Source: Citrobacter sp. RHB25-C09 (GTDB lineage: Bacteria; Pseudomonadota; Gammaproteobacteria; Enterobacterales; Enterobacteriaceae). Taken from it: a stretch of 64,000 nucleotides of DNA. Of the stretch, positions 8,531 to 15,759 are shown piece after piece; within the stretch, counting starts at the first letter, position 1, and each line of letters opens with the position of its first letter. The translations under genes were made by a program, and so were the position numbers. The stretch lies in the NCBI RefSeq assembly GCF_013836145.1, contig NZ_CP057483.1, forward strand, positions 3,596,001-3,660,000, in the 5' to 3' direction. The notes below the pieces were generated by a model that had not been told where the DNA came from, searched no databases, and saw nothing but the letters and a program-made list of their open reading frames with translations.

Positions 8531-8565
8531 TACTGGGGGGTAGTATTCCGTACTGGGGGGGAGTA
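8531..8565. promoter_or_regulatory. Two RcnR operators in the rcnR-rcnA spacer
   Basis: Two 15-base sites, 8531-8545 and 8551-8565, both fit the known TACT-G6-N-AGTA pattern exactly (N is T in the first and G in the second). They are separated by five bases, so centres are 20 bases apart. This is the established arrangement for an RcnR tetramer controlling both genes. Confidence 0.93.
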
Positions 8566-8601
8566 GAATCTGACAAAATCTCACCACTACGAATCATTAT
8601 C

Positions 8602-9471
8602 ATGGGCGAATTCTCGACACTCCTTCAGCAAGGCAATGCCTGGTTTTTTATTCCCAGCGCGATTCTGCTCGGCGTTTTACATGGGCTTGAACCCGGTCAC
8701 TCCAAAACGATGATGGCGGCATTTATCATCGCCATTAAAGGCACAGTAAAGCAGGCGGTTATGCTCGGACTGGCAGCGACGCTCTCTCATACGGCGGTTG
8801 TCTGGCTGATCGCGCTCGGCGGGATGTATATCAGTCGGGCATTTACGGCGGAATCGGTTGAACCCTGGCTACAGTTGATTTCAGCCATCATTATTTTAGG
8901 TACGGCCACCTGGATGTTCTGGCGGACATGGCAGGGTGAGCGCGGTTGGCTGGCCGATATGCAACAGGACGATCATCATCATCACGATCACCACCACCAC
9001 GACGATGATGACCCTCACCACGATCATCATGACCATGACCATGGCCACCATCATCACGCCCTTCACGGGCTGGCAGAAGGGTCGAAAGCGTATCAGGATG
9101 CCCATGAGCGAGCACATGCCAATGATATCCAGCGTCGCTTTCACGGCAAAGAGGTGACCAATGGTCAAATACTCCTGTTTGGTCTGACTGGCGGATTAAT
9201 CCCCTGCCCGGCCGCCATAACCGTACTACTGATTTGTATCCAGCTAAAAGCGTTTACCCTGGGTGCCACCATGGTGCTGTGCTTTAGCCTCGGTCTGGCT
9301 ATCACGCTGGTCACGGTTGGCGTTGGAGCAGCGATCAGCGTCCATCAGGTCGCGAAGCGCTGGAGTGGGTTTAACGCGCTGGCAAGAAAAGCCCCCTATT
9401 TCTCCAGCGCATTAATTGGTGTCGTCGGGCTGTATATGGGCATCCACGGTTATATGGGCATTACAGGCTGA
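8602..9471 (+). CDS. rcnA: Nickel/cobalt efflux protein RcnA
   Basis: An inner-membrane exporter of Ni(II) and Co(II) of the NicO family, 289 residues (E. coli 274). The start chosen gives MGEFSTLLQQGNAWFF, matching E. coli; the longer frame from 8509 would run through the operators. Motif HGLEPGHSK is in the first helix, and GGLIPCPAA in the second half. Between them is a cytoplasmic loop with 18 histidines interleaved with aspartate, longer than in E. coli, which fits metal handling. Repressed by RcnR. No rcnB follows, unlike E. coli. Confidence 0.97.
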   Translation: MGEFSTLLQQGNAWFFIPSAILLGVLHGLEPGHSKTMMAAFIIAIKGTVKQAVMLGLAATLSHTAVVWLIALGGMYISRAFTAESVEPWLQLISAIIILGTATWMFWRTWQGERGWLADMQQDDHHHHDHHHHDDDDPHHDHHDHDHGHHHHALHGLAEGSKAYQDAHERAHANDIQRRFHGKEVTNGQILLFGLTGGLIPCPAAITVLLICIQLKAFTLGATMVLCFSLGLAITLVTVGVGAAISVHQVAKRWSGFNALARKAPYFSSALIGVVGLYMGIHGYMGITG

Positions 9472-9488
9472 GACATTCGCAATGGAGA

Positions 9489-9503
9489 CAGCCGCTGCGG
9501 CTG
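9489..9503 (+). terminator. Possible rcnA terminator
   Basis: CAGCCGC-t-GCGGCTG inverted repeat 17 bases after the rcnA stop, with a T run about 15 bases later. A weak intrinsic terminator at best. Confidence 0.35.
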
Positions 9504-9618
9504 GCGAAGGGATTGGCTTTTTGCCCGGTTATAAATATTAACCACCCTCTATCAGGATTTACTGCAGCGGGTAGATTAATATTGGCCGGGCTGAGTATCT
9601 GCCTTGCCCGGCGTTTGT

Positions 9619-9891
9619 TCAGGCCCGAATATCGTTGTACTCGGGCGTATTATCAAACTCATGCTTTGCAAACGGGCAAAGTGGAATTATTTTACGCTGT
9701 TCACGACGCATTTTTTCTACCACTTTGGCGACCAACTGCTTCCCCACGCCCAATCCTTTCAGGCTGGCATCAACATCGGTATGTTCAATTATGCTGAGAT
9801 GCTCCCCGGTTGGTACAAATACGATTTCCGCAACCTGATTACCCTGCGCATCATTCACGTAAAATTTATTATGGCCTTCAAGTATTTCCAT
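9619..9891 (-). CDS. yjdJ: GNAT-like protein YjdJ
   Basis: A 90-residue single-domain GNAT-fold protein of the Gcn5-related YjdJ group. The start MEILEGHNKFYVND matches E. coli. VGKQLVAKVVEKMRR is the acetyl-CoA pyrophosphate loop region, and CPFAKHEFD is the signature of this small GNAT group. Its acceptor is unknown. It follows yjdI after 11 bases, so the two form an operon, as in E. coli, where the pair lies at a quite different chromosomal position. Confidence 0.93.
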   Translation of the reverse strand: MEILEGHNKFYVNDAQGNQVAEIVFVPTGEHLSIIEHTDVDASLKGLGVGKQLVAKVVEKMRREQRKIIPLCPFAKHEFDNTPEYNDIRA

Positions 9892-9902
9892 CTTTCCCTC
9901 GC

Positions 9903-10133
9903 TTATTTGTGACGGTATTGCAGCGCACCGCTGGGACAATGATCAATAACACGAACAACTGTAGCGACATCAGCCTCATCGGGAATAATCCACGGCTTAC
10001 GCTTCAGATTAAAGAGTCTGGCATTCCCGCGGACACAGTTTCCTGAATGCTGACAGAGAGAGGTGTTGAAATAGACATCAATTTTCTCGCCGGTATAGAC
10101 ACGAAAACCCGCATCCTGAAGTTCCTTATCCAT
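9903..10133 (-). CDS. yjdI: Iron-sulphur cluster protein YjdI
   Basis: A 76-residue small protein of the divergent 4Fe-4S mono-cluster family (PF06902). Conserved cysteines are in the CQHSGNCVRG motif and in HCPSGALQY. Nearly every residue follows E. coli YjdI. The role is unknown; its cluster may supply electrons or sense redox state. First gene of the yjdI-yjdJ operon. Confidence 0.93.
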   Translation of the reverse strand: MDKELQDAGFRVYTGEKIDVYFNTSLCQHSGNCVRGNARLFNLKRKPWIIPDEADVATVVRVIDHCPSGALQYRHK

Positions 10134-10977
10134 AGCTTTGCCTCATTTTTAAAGTCTTAACTAAGCATAGCGCTGAAAGATCATACTTCGCCAGAAGTGA
10201 TGTGCATTCAGGAGATTTCAACCACACACCATACTAGAATAAACATCCACATTTAAGATGATTTAAGGAACATCGTTTTATTTTAAGGCCGATTTAAAGT
10301 CAGTTAAGGATAATCGCGTTTAAGATCACGAATGATACCGCTTGCAATTCAAAATAAATCACCCTAAACAGCATTAGACCATCAAAAAATTTGATCAATA
10401 AAAAATATCGTTAAACCAGACGTAATACTTGTTTTAACTCATCTTAAATTGGAGGGTATACGTCAGTTTTGGGGTTTCTTCTTCTCGACAGCCACTGCTA
10501 ATCTTAAATCAGACATCCCGAAAGCGGCTGACTGCTCGCGCTGATTCGGGGATGAGAGGACTGGCGTATTGCCAGCTTTGACGCTGAATGAAGACGACAC
10601 CTTAATCTTCAGCTCACGAAACATGGATGATGAACATATGACTTTTGATGATAAGCTTATTATTACTTCAACTAACCAAAGTATCGAATGTGATTTTTCC
10701 CGGATAGAACTGGGGTTATCGCTGTGCCTCCCCGCTTTACCTCACGCTATTCTGCTACACATTTATCATAACCCCCTTATTTAAGCACTTTACAGCTAAA
10801 GCAACTTACAATGTTAATAAATTGCTTTATTTTATACGCTTATATGTAAAATCAATAGATTAAATGAACATTAGTTTCATAAATCATTAGCACTTATGTA
10901 TTCATATAGATTATATGCAATACTGTGTATAAGATTTATCTACACCTATGTCTCTATTTTTTTAACCTTCCCGCAAC
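10134..10977. promoter_or_regulatory. AT-rich gap with phased TTTAAG motifs
   Basis: 844 bases upstream of the second ToxR-like regulator and of yjdI. From 10252 to 10324 it carries repeated TTTAAG/TTAAGG motifs whose TAA centres fall at about 10255, 10265, 10285, 10296, 10306 and 10322, mostly 10-base steps. Single inverted copies (CTTAAA) stand at about 10443 and 10503. This suggests an intrinsically bent or protein-coated promoter region. A 71-codon reading frame at 10569 looks non-genic. No other gene seen. Confidence 0.45.
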
Positions 10978-11832
10978 GTGACAAAATATATGTACTGGAT
11001 TATTAACGATAATATTGAGTTCAGACCAGACAGTAAAAAGTTAATTTCAGTGACGAATCCTGAACTTAACGTTGTTCTGACAACGCCCGCCAGTCGTTGT
11101 CTGCTTCTGTTGCTCGAAGCCTCGCCGGACGTGGTAACGCAACAAGAATTCTTCAAAAAGGTGTGGGAAGACGAGGGAATGCTGGTACCGGCGAATACCC
11201 TTTACCAGAATATTTCTATCGTTCGTCGAGGTCTGCGTGCCGTCGGGGAAACCGATCGTATCCTGGTCGCAACGGTGCCGCGCAAAGGGTTTCAGATCGA
11301 CAAAAGTGTGAAAATTACCCGCATTGCGGCAAATCAGGTCACCGACGTTGTGCCTGAGACGCTGCAAGGTGAGGATGAGATGGACATCGATTATCACGCT
11401 GATGCAGGTACAGAATTTGCTCCCGTGGAACCCGCAGCGCCCGTCAGTAAGAAAGAAAATAACGCCAAATCGCCACGGTTGATCAGCGCACTGGTGATGG
11501 CCGCTGCGTTTATCATTGGCGCGATCGGGGTCCATTTTTTCTGGCATTTTACCGATACCAGGCCGTTCTTCGCTGACTACAGTTTTGTTGAGCAAGACAA
11601 AGGCTGTAATTTTTATACCAAAGATGATAGCCACGATAACAAAAATAACTTTGAACGGTTCAAAGGTTTGATTCTTGGCTCAGGACTGGATTGTAAAAAG
11701 TATCCATGGGTGTACTTCCCTGTCTCGAAAACCTCGCCAGGACTCTCGGTTTTTGTCTGCCGTAAAAATTACATGAAATCCCCTGTTGCGGGTTGTATTA
11801 CTCTCTCTTTTCGCGGAGTTGAAAGTGAGTAA
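10978..11832 (+). CDS. ToxR/CadC-like membrane-bound regulator (YqeI-type), copy 2
   Basis: A 284-residue paralogue of the regulator at 5510. Winged helix at residues 5-108 (YWIINDNIEFRPDSKKL, NTLYQNISIVRRGLRAVG, TVPRKGFQI). An acidic linker follows, then a membrane helix at about 168-190 and a periplasmic domain with C210, C239, C261 and C273. Start is GTG at 10978; ATG four codons later is an alternative, and neither has a strong ribosome site. The stop overlaps the FidL-like start by 8 bases. The pair has the MarT-FidL/YqeI-YqeJ layout. The promoter region is long and AT-rich. Confidence 0.8.
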   Translation: MTKYMYWIINDNIEFRPDSKKLISVTNPELNVVLTTPASRCLLLLLEASPDVVTQQEFFKKVWEDEGMLVPANTLYQNISIVRRGLRAVGETDRILVATVPRKGFQIDKSVKITRIAANQVTDVVPETLQGEDEMDIDYHADAGTEFAPVEPAAPVSKKENNAKSPRLISALVMAAAFIIGAIGVHFFWHFTDTRPFFADYSFVEQDKGCNFYTKDDSHDNKNNFERFKGLILGSGLDCKKYPWVYFPVSKTSPGLSVFVCRKNYMKSPVAGCITLSFRGVESE

Positions 11833-12307
11833 AAAAACAATAATAACGTTGGGCGCAGTATTTTTGTTTGCCGGAGTGCTCATCGGTGCTATCTACAACA
11901 TTTTTATGTCGAAGTATTATGACAAACAAGAATGTTCGACTTCACTCGTGGTCTATTATCAAAATGTTCGGGCGAACATCACGCTCAACTTCATGTACTC
12001 GTTAGAAAACCAAAATGGGGTCGTCGCCGTCAGCGGTACTTACATTGAGGACAATAAGCTTAAAGGCCGGATACGAAGAGACGTGGCTTACGACTGGAAT
12101 GAAAATCAGGACTCATACCATCTGCACTCCACTAAAATCAATAAGTTCGAGATTATTGAAACGTTACCGGATGAGCTGTTGGCGAACATCCTGCCTGATT
12201 TTTATGTTTACCCTGATAAAGATGTTAGCTACAGCATTCTCAATCAGGGTACTCATGGTTTTCTGTTTACCATTGGTCAGCGCCCGCTGTTTTACTGCTC
12301 CCGCTAA
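11825..12307 (+). CDS. FidL-like membrane protein (YqeJ-type), copy 2
   Basis: A 160-residue protein with a membrane helix at residues 5-28 and a periplasmic domain bearing two cysteines, C37 and C158, placed as in copy 1. The YQNVR motif is shared with copy 1. The likely start is GTG at 11825, with GGAG nine bases upstream and an 8-base overlap with the regulator gene. The frame open from 11786 would overlap too far. It is presumed to assist the ToxR-like partner in the membrane. A perfect hairpin follows. Confidence 0.75.
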   Translation: MSKKTIITLGAVFLFAGVLIGAIYNIFMSKYYDKQECSTSLVVYYQNVRANITLNFMYSLENQNGVVAVSGTYIEDNKLKGRIRRDVAYDWNENQDSYHLHSTKINKFEIIETLPDELLANILPDFYVYPDKDVSYSILNQGTHGFLFTIGQRPLFYCSR

Positions 12308-12320
12308 CCTGGTTTGCTCT

Positions 12321-12344
12321 TACAGCCCTGGTACCAGGGCTGTA
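12321..12344. terminator. Bidirectional terminator, 24-base perfect palindrome
   Basis: Bases 12321-12344 are self-complementary end to end, centred on GGTACC with ACAGCCCT arms. It separates two convergent genes (ends at 12307 and 12349). A hairpin would have a stem of about 10 pairs. Confidence 0.7.
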
Positions 12345-12348
12345 CGGC

Positions 12349-12900
12349 TTACAACGTCGCGATTTCTTCAATCAAATTTTCTTTGATTAACAACAGGTCA
12401 TGAATTTTATTACCGCCCAGTTTCTTACAGGCAATATTGCGATAGGTATAAACCCTTTTCGGCGGTAACGACAAGGACTTGGCGATCAGGTTAATATCCT
12501 TGCCTTCCAGTGATTCCCGGATGATGATCTTCTCCACGCGGTTAAGAATATGATTCTTAATAACTTTGCTTTTCTTCATATTCACCAGGCGAGTAATAGC
12601 CATCATCACTGCGGAAAGCGATTCCCTGGCATTGATAATCATGTCAGCGTCGCAAATCAGTGCATTTTTTTGTGAATTCAGAATGATCAACAGCTTACAT
12701 TTTTTGTTAAGCCGTGGAATATCCTTCGCACAACATTTGTTGCTGAGATTCAGGTGCAAAATCACCGTATCGTCGAATGTAAGTTGGTCAACTGGCAAAT
12801 GATGTATGGTGTCTACTATGATCTCCATGCCTGCATCTTTTGCTAATAAGACGATCCCTTCCTGCAAATAATTATCATTGCTTATGATATAAATAGCCAT
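12349..12900 (-). CDS. LuxR-type response-regulator-like protein
   Basis: A 183-residue protein. Residues 1-100 look like a degenerate receiver or pseudo-receiver (MAIYIISNDNYLQEGIVLLA), without a clear phosphorylatable aspartate pocket. Residues 120-175 form a LuxR-type helix-turn-helix (RESLEGKDINLIAKSLSLPP, then KRVYTYRNIACKKLGG). The final helix resembles the VYAYKQRIEKRMGG of the LuxR-type protein at 6907, so each ToxR/FidL pair has such a neighbour. Convergent with the FidL-like gene. Targets unknown. Confidence 0.7.
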   Translation of the reverse strand: MAIYIISNDNYLQEGIVLLAKDAGMEIIVDTIHHLPVDQLTFDDTVILHLNLSNKCCAKDIPRLNKKCKLLIILNSQKNALICDADMIINARESLSAVMMAITRLVNMKKSKVIKNHILNRVEKIIIRESLEGKDINLIAKSLSLPPKRVYTYRNIACKKLGGNKIHDLLLIKENLIEEIATL

Positions 12901-13259
12901 AGTTTCATTGCCGTATTAATAATTCAATTTCCGAATAAACCCTTGCCTTGTTAAATTCACCTTTAGCGAGACATGTACAAATTGTATGCGGGGGATATAG
13001 AATTCGATAATTAAATCATCTTAACTCGCGTGATATAGCTAACTCTCTGAAAACAGGATATTTAAATAAAAATCTTATGCGCTTTTTAAGCAGTTTATAA
13101 TTAGAGTTTGAATTATCCTGACCAGATTTTCGAGGTGGTACAGAGGTACAGTAAACGTTCTGAACACAGTTTGCTTTACTGTGAACTCAGAGGCTTTCTG
13201 TAATGATTCCAGATTGATAAAGTAACGTACAGACAAAACGCAGAGGGAAAAGAAGCGAG
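12901..13259. promoter_or_regulatory. Intergenic region with an ACAGTAAA dyad
   Basis: 359 bases between two divergent genes, AT-rich. ACAGTAAA at 13148-13155 and its inverse TTTACTGT at 13175-13182 form an 8-base dyad. It lies about 80 bases before the winged-helix gene at 13260 and could be its operator (inference). No gene seen. Confidence 0.4.
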
Positions 13260-13883
13260 ATGAGCAGGCGTATTGATTATCTGATCGAGAAATATCATTT
13301 CACTGAAATCAACGAGTCGCCGCGTATTGCCAGCCAATGGACTGACGTCCTGGCGGAATGCCAACAGGAAAAAGCCGGGATGGAAGATCGGCTGCGCATC
13401 GCGTTGCTCAACGTCGATTACGTGACCAGCTTCGAGCTTCCCTTTCGTTTACTCCTCACCCGAGCGCCGCAGTTAATAGACAAACTGCGAAGCGAGTTAT
13501 CACTCAGTCAGAAAAGTGTACTGATCAATGAAAAACGTCGCGGACAGGTTTACAGCATCTGTGCCGATCTCAGCAATGTTCCAAACACCTTTCGCTACCG
13601 TTTATCATCACGAATACGCCGAATGGACGAAAATCAAATCACGACGGCAGCGTATCAGCAGGTTGCCAGTCAGACAAAACAGCCGGAAGATCGGCTTCGC
13701 CTGGCGCTGGAAAGTGGTTTGCAGGTTAACGCACTTGATGGTCTGTTCTGGCTGGGGATACAGCGTATTGCCGCCGAGGTTCAGCGTTTGCGTGCATCCG
13801 GTATGAACATCTGCTCATCGGATGTGGAGGTTTACGATAGCCTGACGGGTACACTCAGAACCATAACGGCGTATCATCTATAA
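13260..13883 (+). CDS. Uncharacterised protein with two tandem winged-helix-like repeats
   Basis: 207 residues, no recognised gene name. The halves look duplicated. Residues 43-105 (EDRLRIALLNVDYVTSFELP ... LIDKLRSELSLSQKSVLINE) align with 140-207 (EDRLRLALESGLQVNALDGL ... EVQRLRASGMNICSSDVEVY). Each unit has a helical part, then LR..G..I.S and a beta wing (LRTITAYHL at the end). This fits small winged-helix domains like those of phage and plasmid helix-turn-helix proteins. Likely DNA-binding (inference). Ribosome site GAGGG lies about 15 bases upstream. It stands alone between a LuxR-type gene and the topAI leader. Confidence 0.6.
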   Translation: MSRRIDYLIEKYHFTEINESPRIASQWTDVLAECQQEKAGMEDRLRIALLNVDYVTSFELPFRLLLTRAPQLIDKLRSELSLSQKSVLINEKRRGQVYSICADLSNVPNTFRYRLSSRIRRMDENQITTAAYQQVASQTKQPEDRLRLALESGLQVNALDGLFWLGIQRIAAEVQRLRASGMNICSSDVEVYDSLTGTLRTITAYHL

Positions 13884-13993
13884 CCACCAGTTCATGCGTG
13901 TAAGTTCACGTTTTGTAGCTATCCGGGTTCCCCTTCAGAACCCTCGTGTTATCATCTCTCTGTTAATACCTATCTACTCTCACCGAGGCTTTG

Positions 13994-14020
13994 ATGCTGG
14001 AGAATGTCATCATCAGATAA
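13994..14020 (+). CDS. Putative 8-codon leader peptide of topAI
   Basis: A short reading frame M-L-E-N-V-I-I-R-stop preceded by GAGG six bases before its ATG, so it looks translatable. Its stop overlaps the left arm of a hairpin at 14019-14053. In E. coli the topAI gene is reported to have an upstream leader ORF (toiL) at which antibiotic-stalled ribosomes change translation and Rho-dependent termination of topAI. This frame is the obvious candidate for the same role. The comparison is from memory and the peptide identity is not verified. Confidence 0.55.
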   Translation: MLENVIIR

Positions 14021-14099
14021 TCAGCATTCCGCTCTTCCCGGAACGGACTGATTATCGCTGCGCTTAAACCTTACGCGAACACCCGAGGGTGTTGGCTCG
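14019..14099 (+). promoter_or_regulatory. Structured leader of topAI with two hairpins
   Basis: Hairpin 1 at 14019-14053 pairs AATCAG with CTGATT and, inside, TTCCG with CGGAA. Hairpin 2 at 14078-14093 pairs AACACCC with GGGTGTT. An alternative CGAG/CTCG pairing (14084-14087 with 14096-14099) competes with it, and TTTTT follows at 14100-14104. Mutually exclusive structures downstream of a leader ORF suggest attenuation of topAI. Confidence 0.45.
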
Positions 14100-14132
14100 T
14101 TTTTGCTCATGATGATTAACAGGTTTTTCAGT

Positions 14133-14390
14133 ATGAATTTATCCCGTCAGGAACAACGTACCTTACACGTTCTCGCTAAAGGTGGACGCATTATCCACGT
14201 CCACGATACCTCAGGCCGCGTTACCGCCGTTGAATGCTATAGCCGCGAAGGGCTGCTGCTCAGCGACTGTACTCTCGCCGTTTTCAAAAAACTCAAAACC
14301 AAGAAGCTGATCAAATCCGTGAATGGTCAGCCTTACCGCATCAACATAACCGGACTGAACAACGTACGTGCTCAGCCGGATAACCGCTAA
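14133..14390 (+). CDS. topAI: TopAI/YjhX-family toxin (topoisomerase I inhibitor)
   Basis: An 85-residue protein starting MNLSRQEQRTLHVLAKGG and containing CYSREGLLLSDCTLAVFKKL, clearly the YjhX (UPF0386) family. E. coli TopAI binds DNA topoisomerase I and blocks growth; the neighbouring GNAT protein YjhQ is its antitoxin. No yjhQ is present here. A methyltransferase gene begins 15 bases downstream instead. The start 14133 is chosen because it fits the family; an in-frame ATG lies ten codons upstream. Confidence 0.85.
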   Translation: MNLSRQEQRTLHVLAKGGRIIHVHDTSGRVTAVECYSREGLLLSDCTLAVFKKLKTKKLIKSVNGQPYRINITGLNNVRAQPDNR

Positions 14391-14405
14391 GGAACAGGTG
14401 ACACA

Positions 14406-15119
14406 ATGACAACACATGCACCTTTTACTGACAGCTACGACAGCGATTTTCTGCGCGACACCATGATGGGGCCCAACGCCATGCGAATTACGGAAGAAAT
14501 GGCCGCGACGCTCCCCATTACGCCGGGTATGCGTATTCTGGACCTGGGATGTGGGAAGGGGATCTCCTCTATTCTGCTGGCAGAAAAATACGATGCGACG
14601 GTCTTCGCGGCCGATCTCTGGATCTCACCGACCGAAAACGCTGAACGCTTTGCGCAATTAGGACTGGAGGAAAAGATCGTTCCGCTGTTGGTTGACGTGA
14701 CCCAGACGATCCCATTTGCGCATAACTACTTTGATATGATCATTAGCATTGATGCGTACCAGTATTTTGGTGGTAATGAAACGATGCTCTCCACGCTCCT
14801 ACCCTTTGTGAAAAAAGGCGGATTTATTAGCGTGGCGGTGCCTGGGTTCATTAAAGATTACTCCCCTGAAAATTTACCGGAGGTTGTTAAGTCCTTCTGG
14901 ACACCGGAATGGTATTTCTATCCGTGCAACTGGTGGAAAACGCTCTGGGAAAAAGAGGCGGGGATTGAACTGACTGTAGTGCGCGAAATGGACTCATGTC
15001 AGCTGTCGTGGGATGAGTTTATGACGACGAAACTGGCGCAGGAGATGATGGTGCCTGTCATGGAGGCCGGAGCCGGCGCCTATTTCAACATGATCCAGCT
15101 TGTGGGACGTAAACGCTAA
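14406..15119 (+). CDS. Class I SAM-dependent methyltransferase in the topAI operon
   Basis: A 237-residue protein with the Rossmann-type SAM-binding core. Motif I is ILDLGCGKG (about residues 44-52), the acidic loop is AADLW, and motif IV lies in YFDMIISIDAYQYFGG. The C-terminal part (WTPEWYFYPCNWWKTLWEKE) is rich in tryptophan and resembles small-molecule methyltransferases. GGAACAGGTG gives a ribosome site, and the gap to topAI is 15 bases, so they are probably cotranscribed. It occupies the slot of antitoxin yjhQ in E. coli. Whether it neutralises the toxin or acts on an unrelated compound is unknown. Confidence 0.8.
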   Translation: MTTHAPFTDSYDSDFLRDTMMGPNAMRITEEMAATLPITPGMRILDLGCGKGISSILLAEKYDATVFAADLWISPTENAERFAQLGLEEKIVPLLVDVTQTIPFAHNYFDMIISIDAYQYFGGNETMLSTLLPFVKKGGFISVAVPGFIKDYSPENLPEVVKSFWTPEWYFYPCNWWKTLWEKEAGIELTVVREMDSCQLSWDEFMTTKLAQEMMVPVMEAGAGAYFNMIQLVGRKR

Positions 15120-15125
15120 GCAACA

Positions 15126-15150
15126 GGTCCACCGCACGACGCGGTGGACC
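15126..15150 (+). terminator. Strong hairpin ending the topAI-methyltransferase operon
   Basis: Perfect 10-base stem GGTCCACCGC / GCGGTGGACC with a 5-base loop, starting 7 bases after the stop. Only a short T-rich tail follows. Confidence 0.65.
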
Positions 15151-15170
15151 GCTTCTGTGCAATTCCATCG

Positions 15171-15456
15171 CTATTCAACCCTCACCGTCACAATACTTAA
15201 CGACAGCTTCTGCGCCAGATCCAGCACACAGTCCAGGAGGCGGGTGGAATCAGATACTAAACCGATAGGCGTTGGGCTCAACGTACCCGGTAAGATCCTC
15301 GGTTTCACTGACGGTAAGGACGTCTCCCGCCAGATTTAAAACCGAATGATCCACCAGCATAGAGTAACGCGTATTTTTAAACGGTGTGCTCATCGCATCA
15401 CGGATAAGCGAGCTGGCTTCTTGAATACAGAAAGCATGGTAGAAAAAAATATCCAT
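15171..15456 (-). pseudogene. Small frameshifted gene of unknown function
   Basis: The minus strand reads MDIFFYHAFCIQEASSLIRD onward to NAYRFSI and stops at 15250. The sequence directly after continues in a shifted frame as SDSTRLLDCVLDLAQKLSLS to a stop at 15171. Joined, they give about 95 residues with even, protein-like composition, and the total span is 3n+1, as one extra base would give. This suggests a recent frameshift or a sequencing error. I recognise no family. If the frameshift is not real, the upper part is a 68-residue ORF. Confidence 0.4.
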
Positions 15457-15759
15457 GCGCCTGTAGCATTTTATAAAGTCTCGCGCTCCTCGCCGTTCTT
15501 TGCACCTCGGCGTTTACTTACAAATATCATCGAATACGTTTCATTTTTGTTTATTTTCATTGTTAAAAATTAGCCATAACGCAAATTTTTTTATTTATTT
15601 ACAATAACTTAGTTTTATTTTATCGTTGCCATACATTTATCTATACCTTCGGGTCTTCTACAGCAGACTGCTTGTCAGGCTTTGCTGCGCGCATTTTTAA
15701 GTGAAATTTAAATAGCGTCTTTAACGGAAATAACAGTATTTAACGGAAATTAATTCATC
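15457..15759. other. AT-rich upstream region of the lipoprotein operon
   Basis: 303 bases, very AT-rich around 15540-15640, holding the promoter of the CsgG-like operon by position. TAACGGAAAT is repeated directly at about 15721 and 15741. No gene seen. Confidence 0.4.

Noticed and set aside
8891..9168. Antisense and shifted frames in rcnA with runs of Val/Met or Thr/Met
   Set aside because: By-products of the His/Asp codon repeats in the rcnA loop.
9585..9612. GCCGGGC / GCCCGGC inverted repeat between rcnA and yjdJ as a terminator
   Set aside because: Loop of 14 bases and no T run on either strand; too weak to list as a feature.
10569..10784. 71-codon ORF in the AT-rich gap
   Set aside because: No ribosome site, odd composition, no family resemblance.
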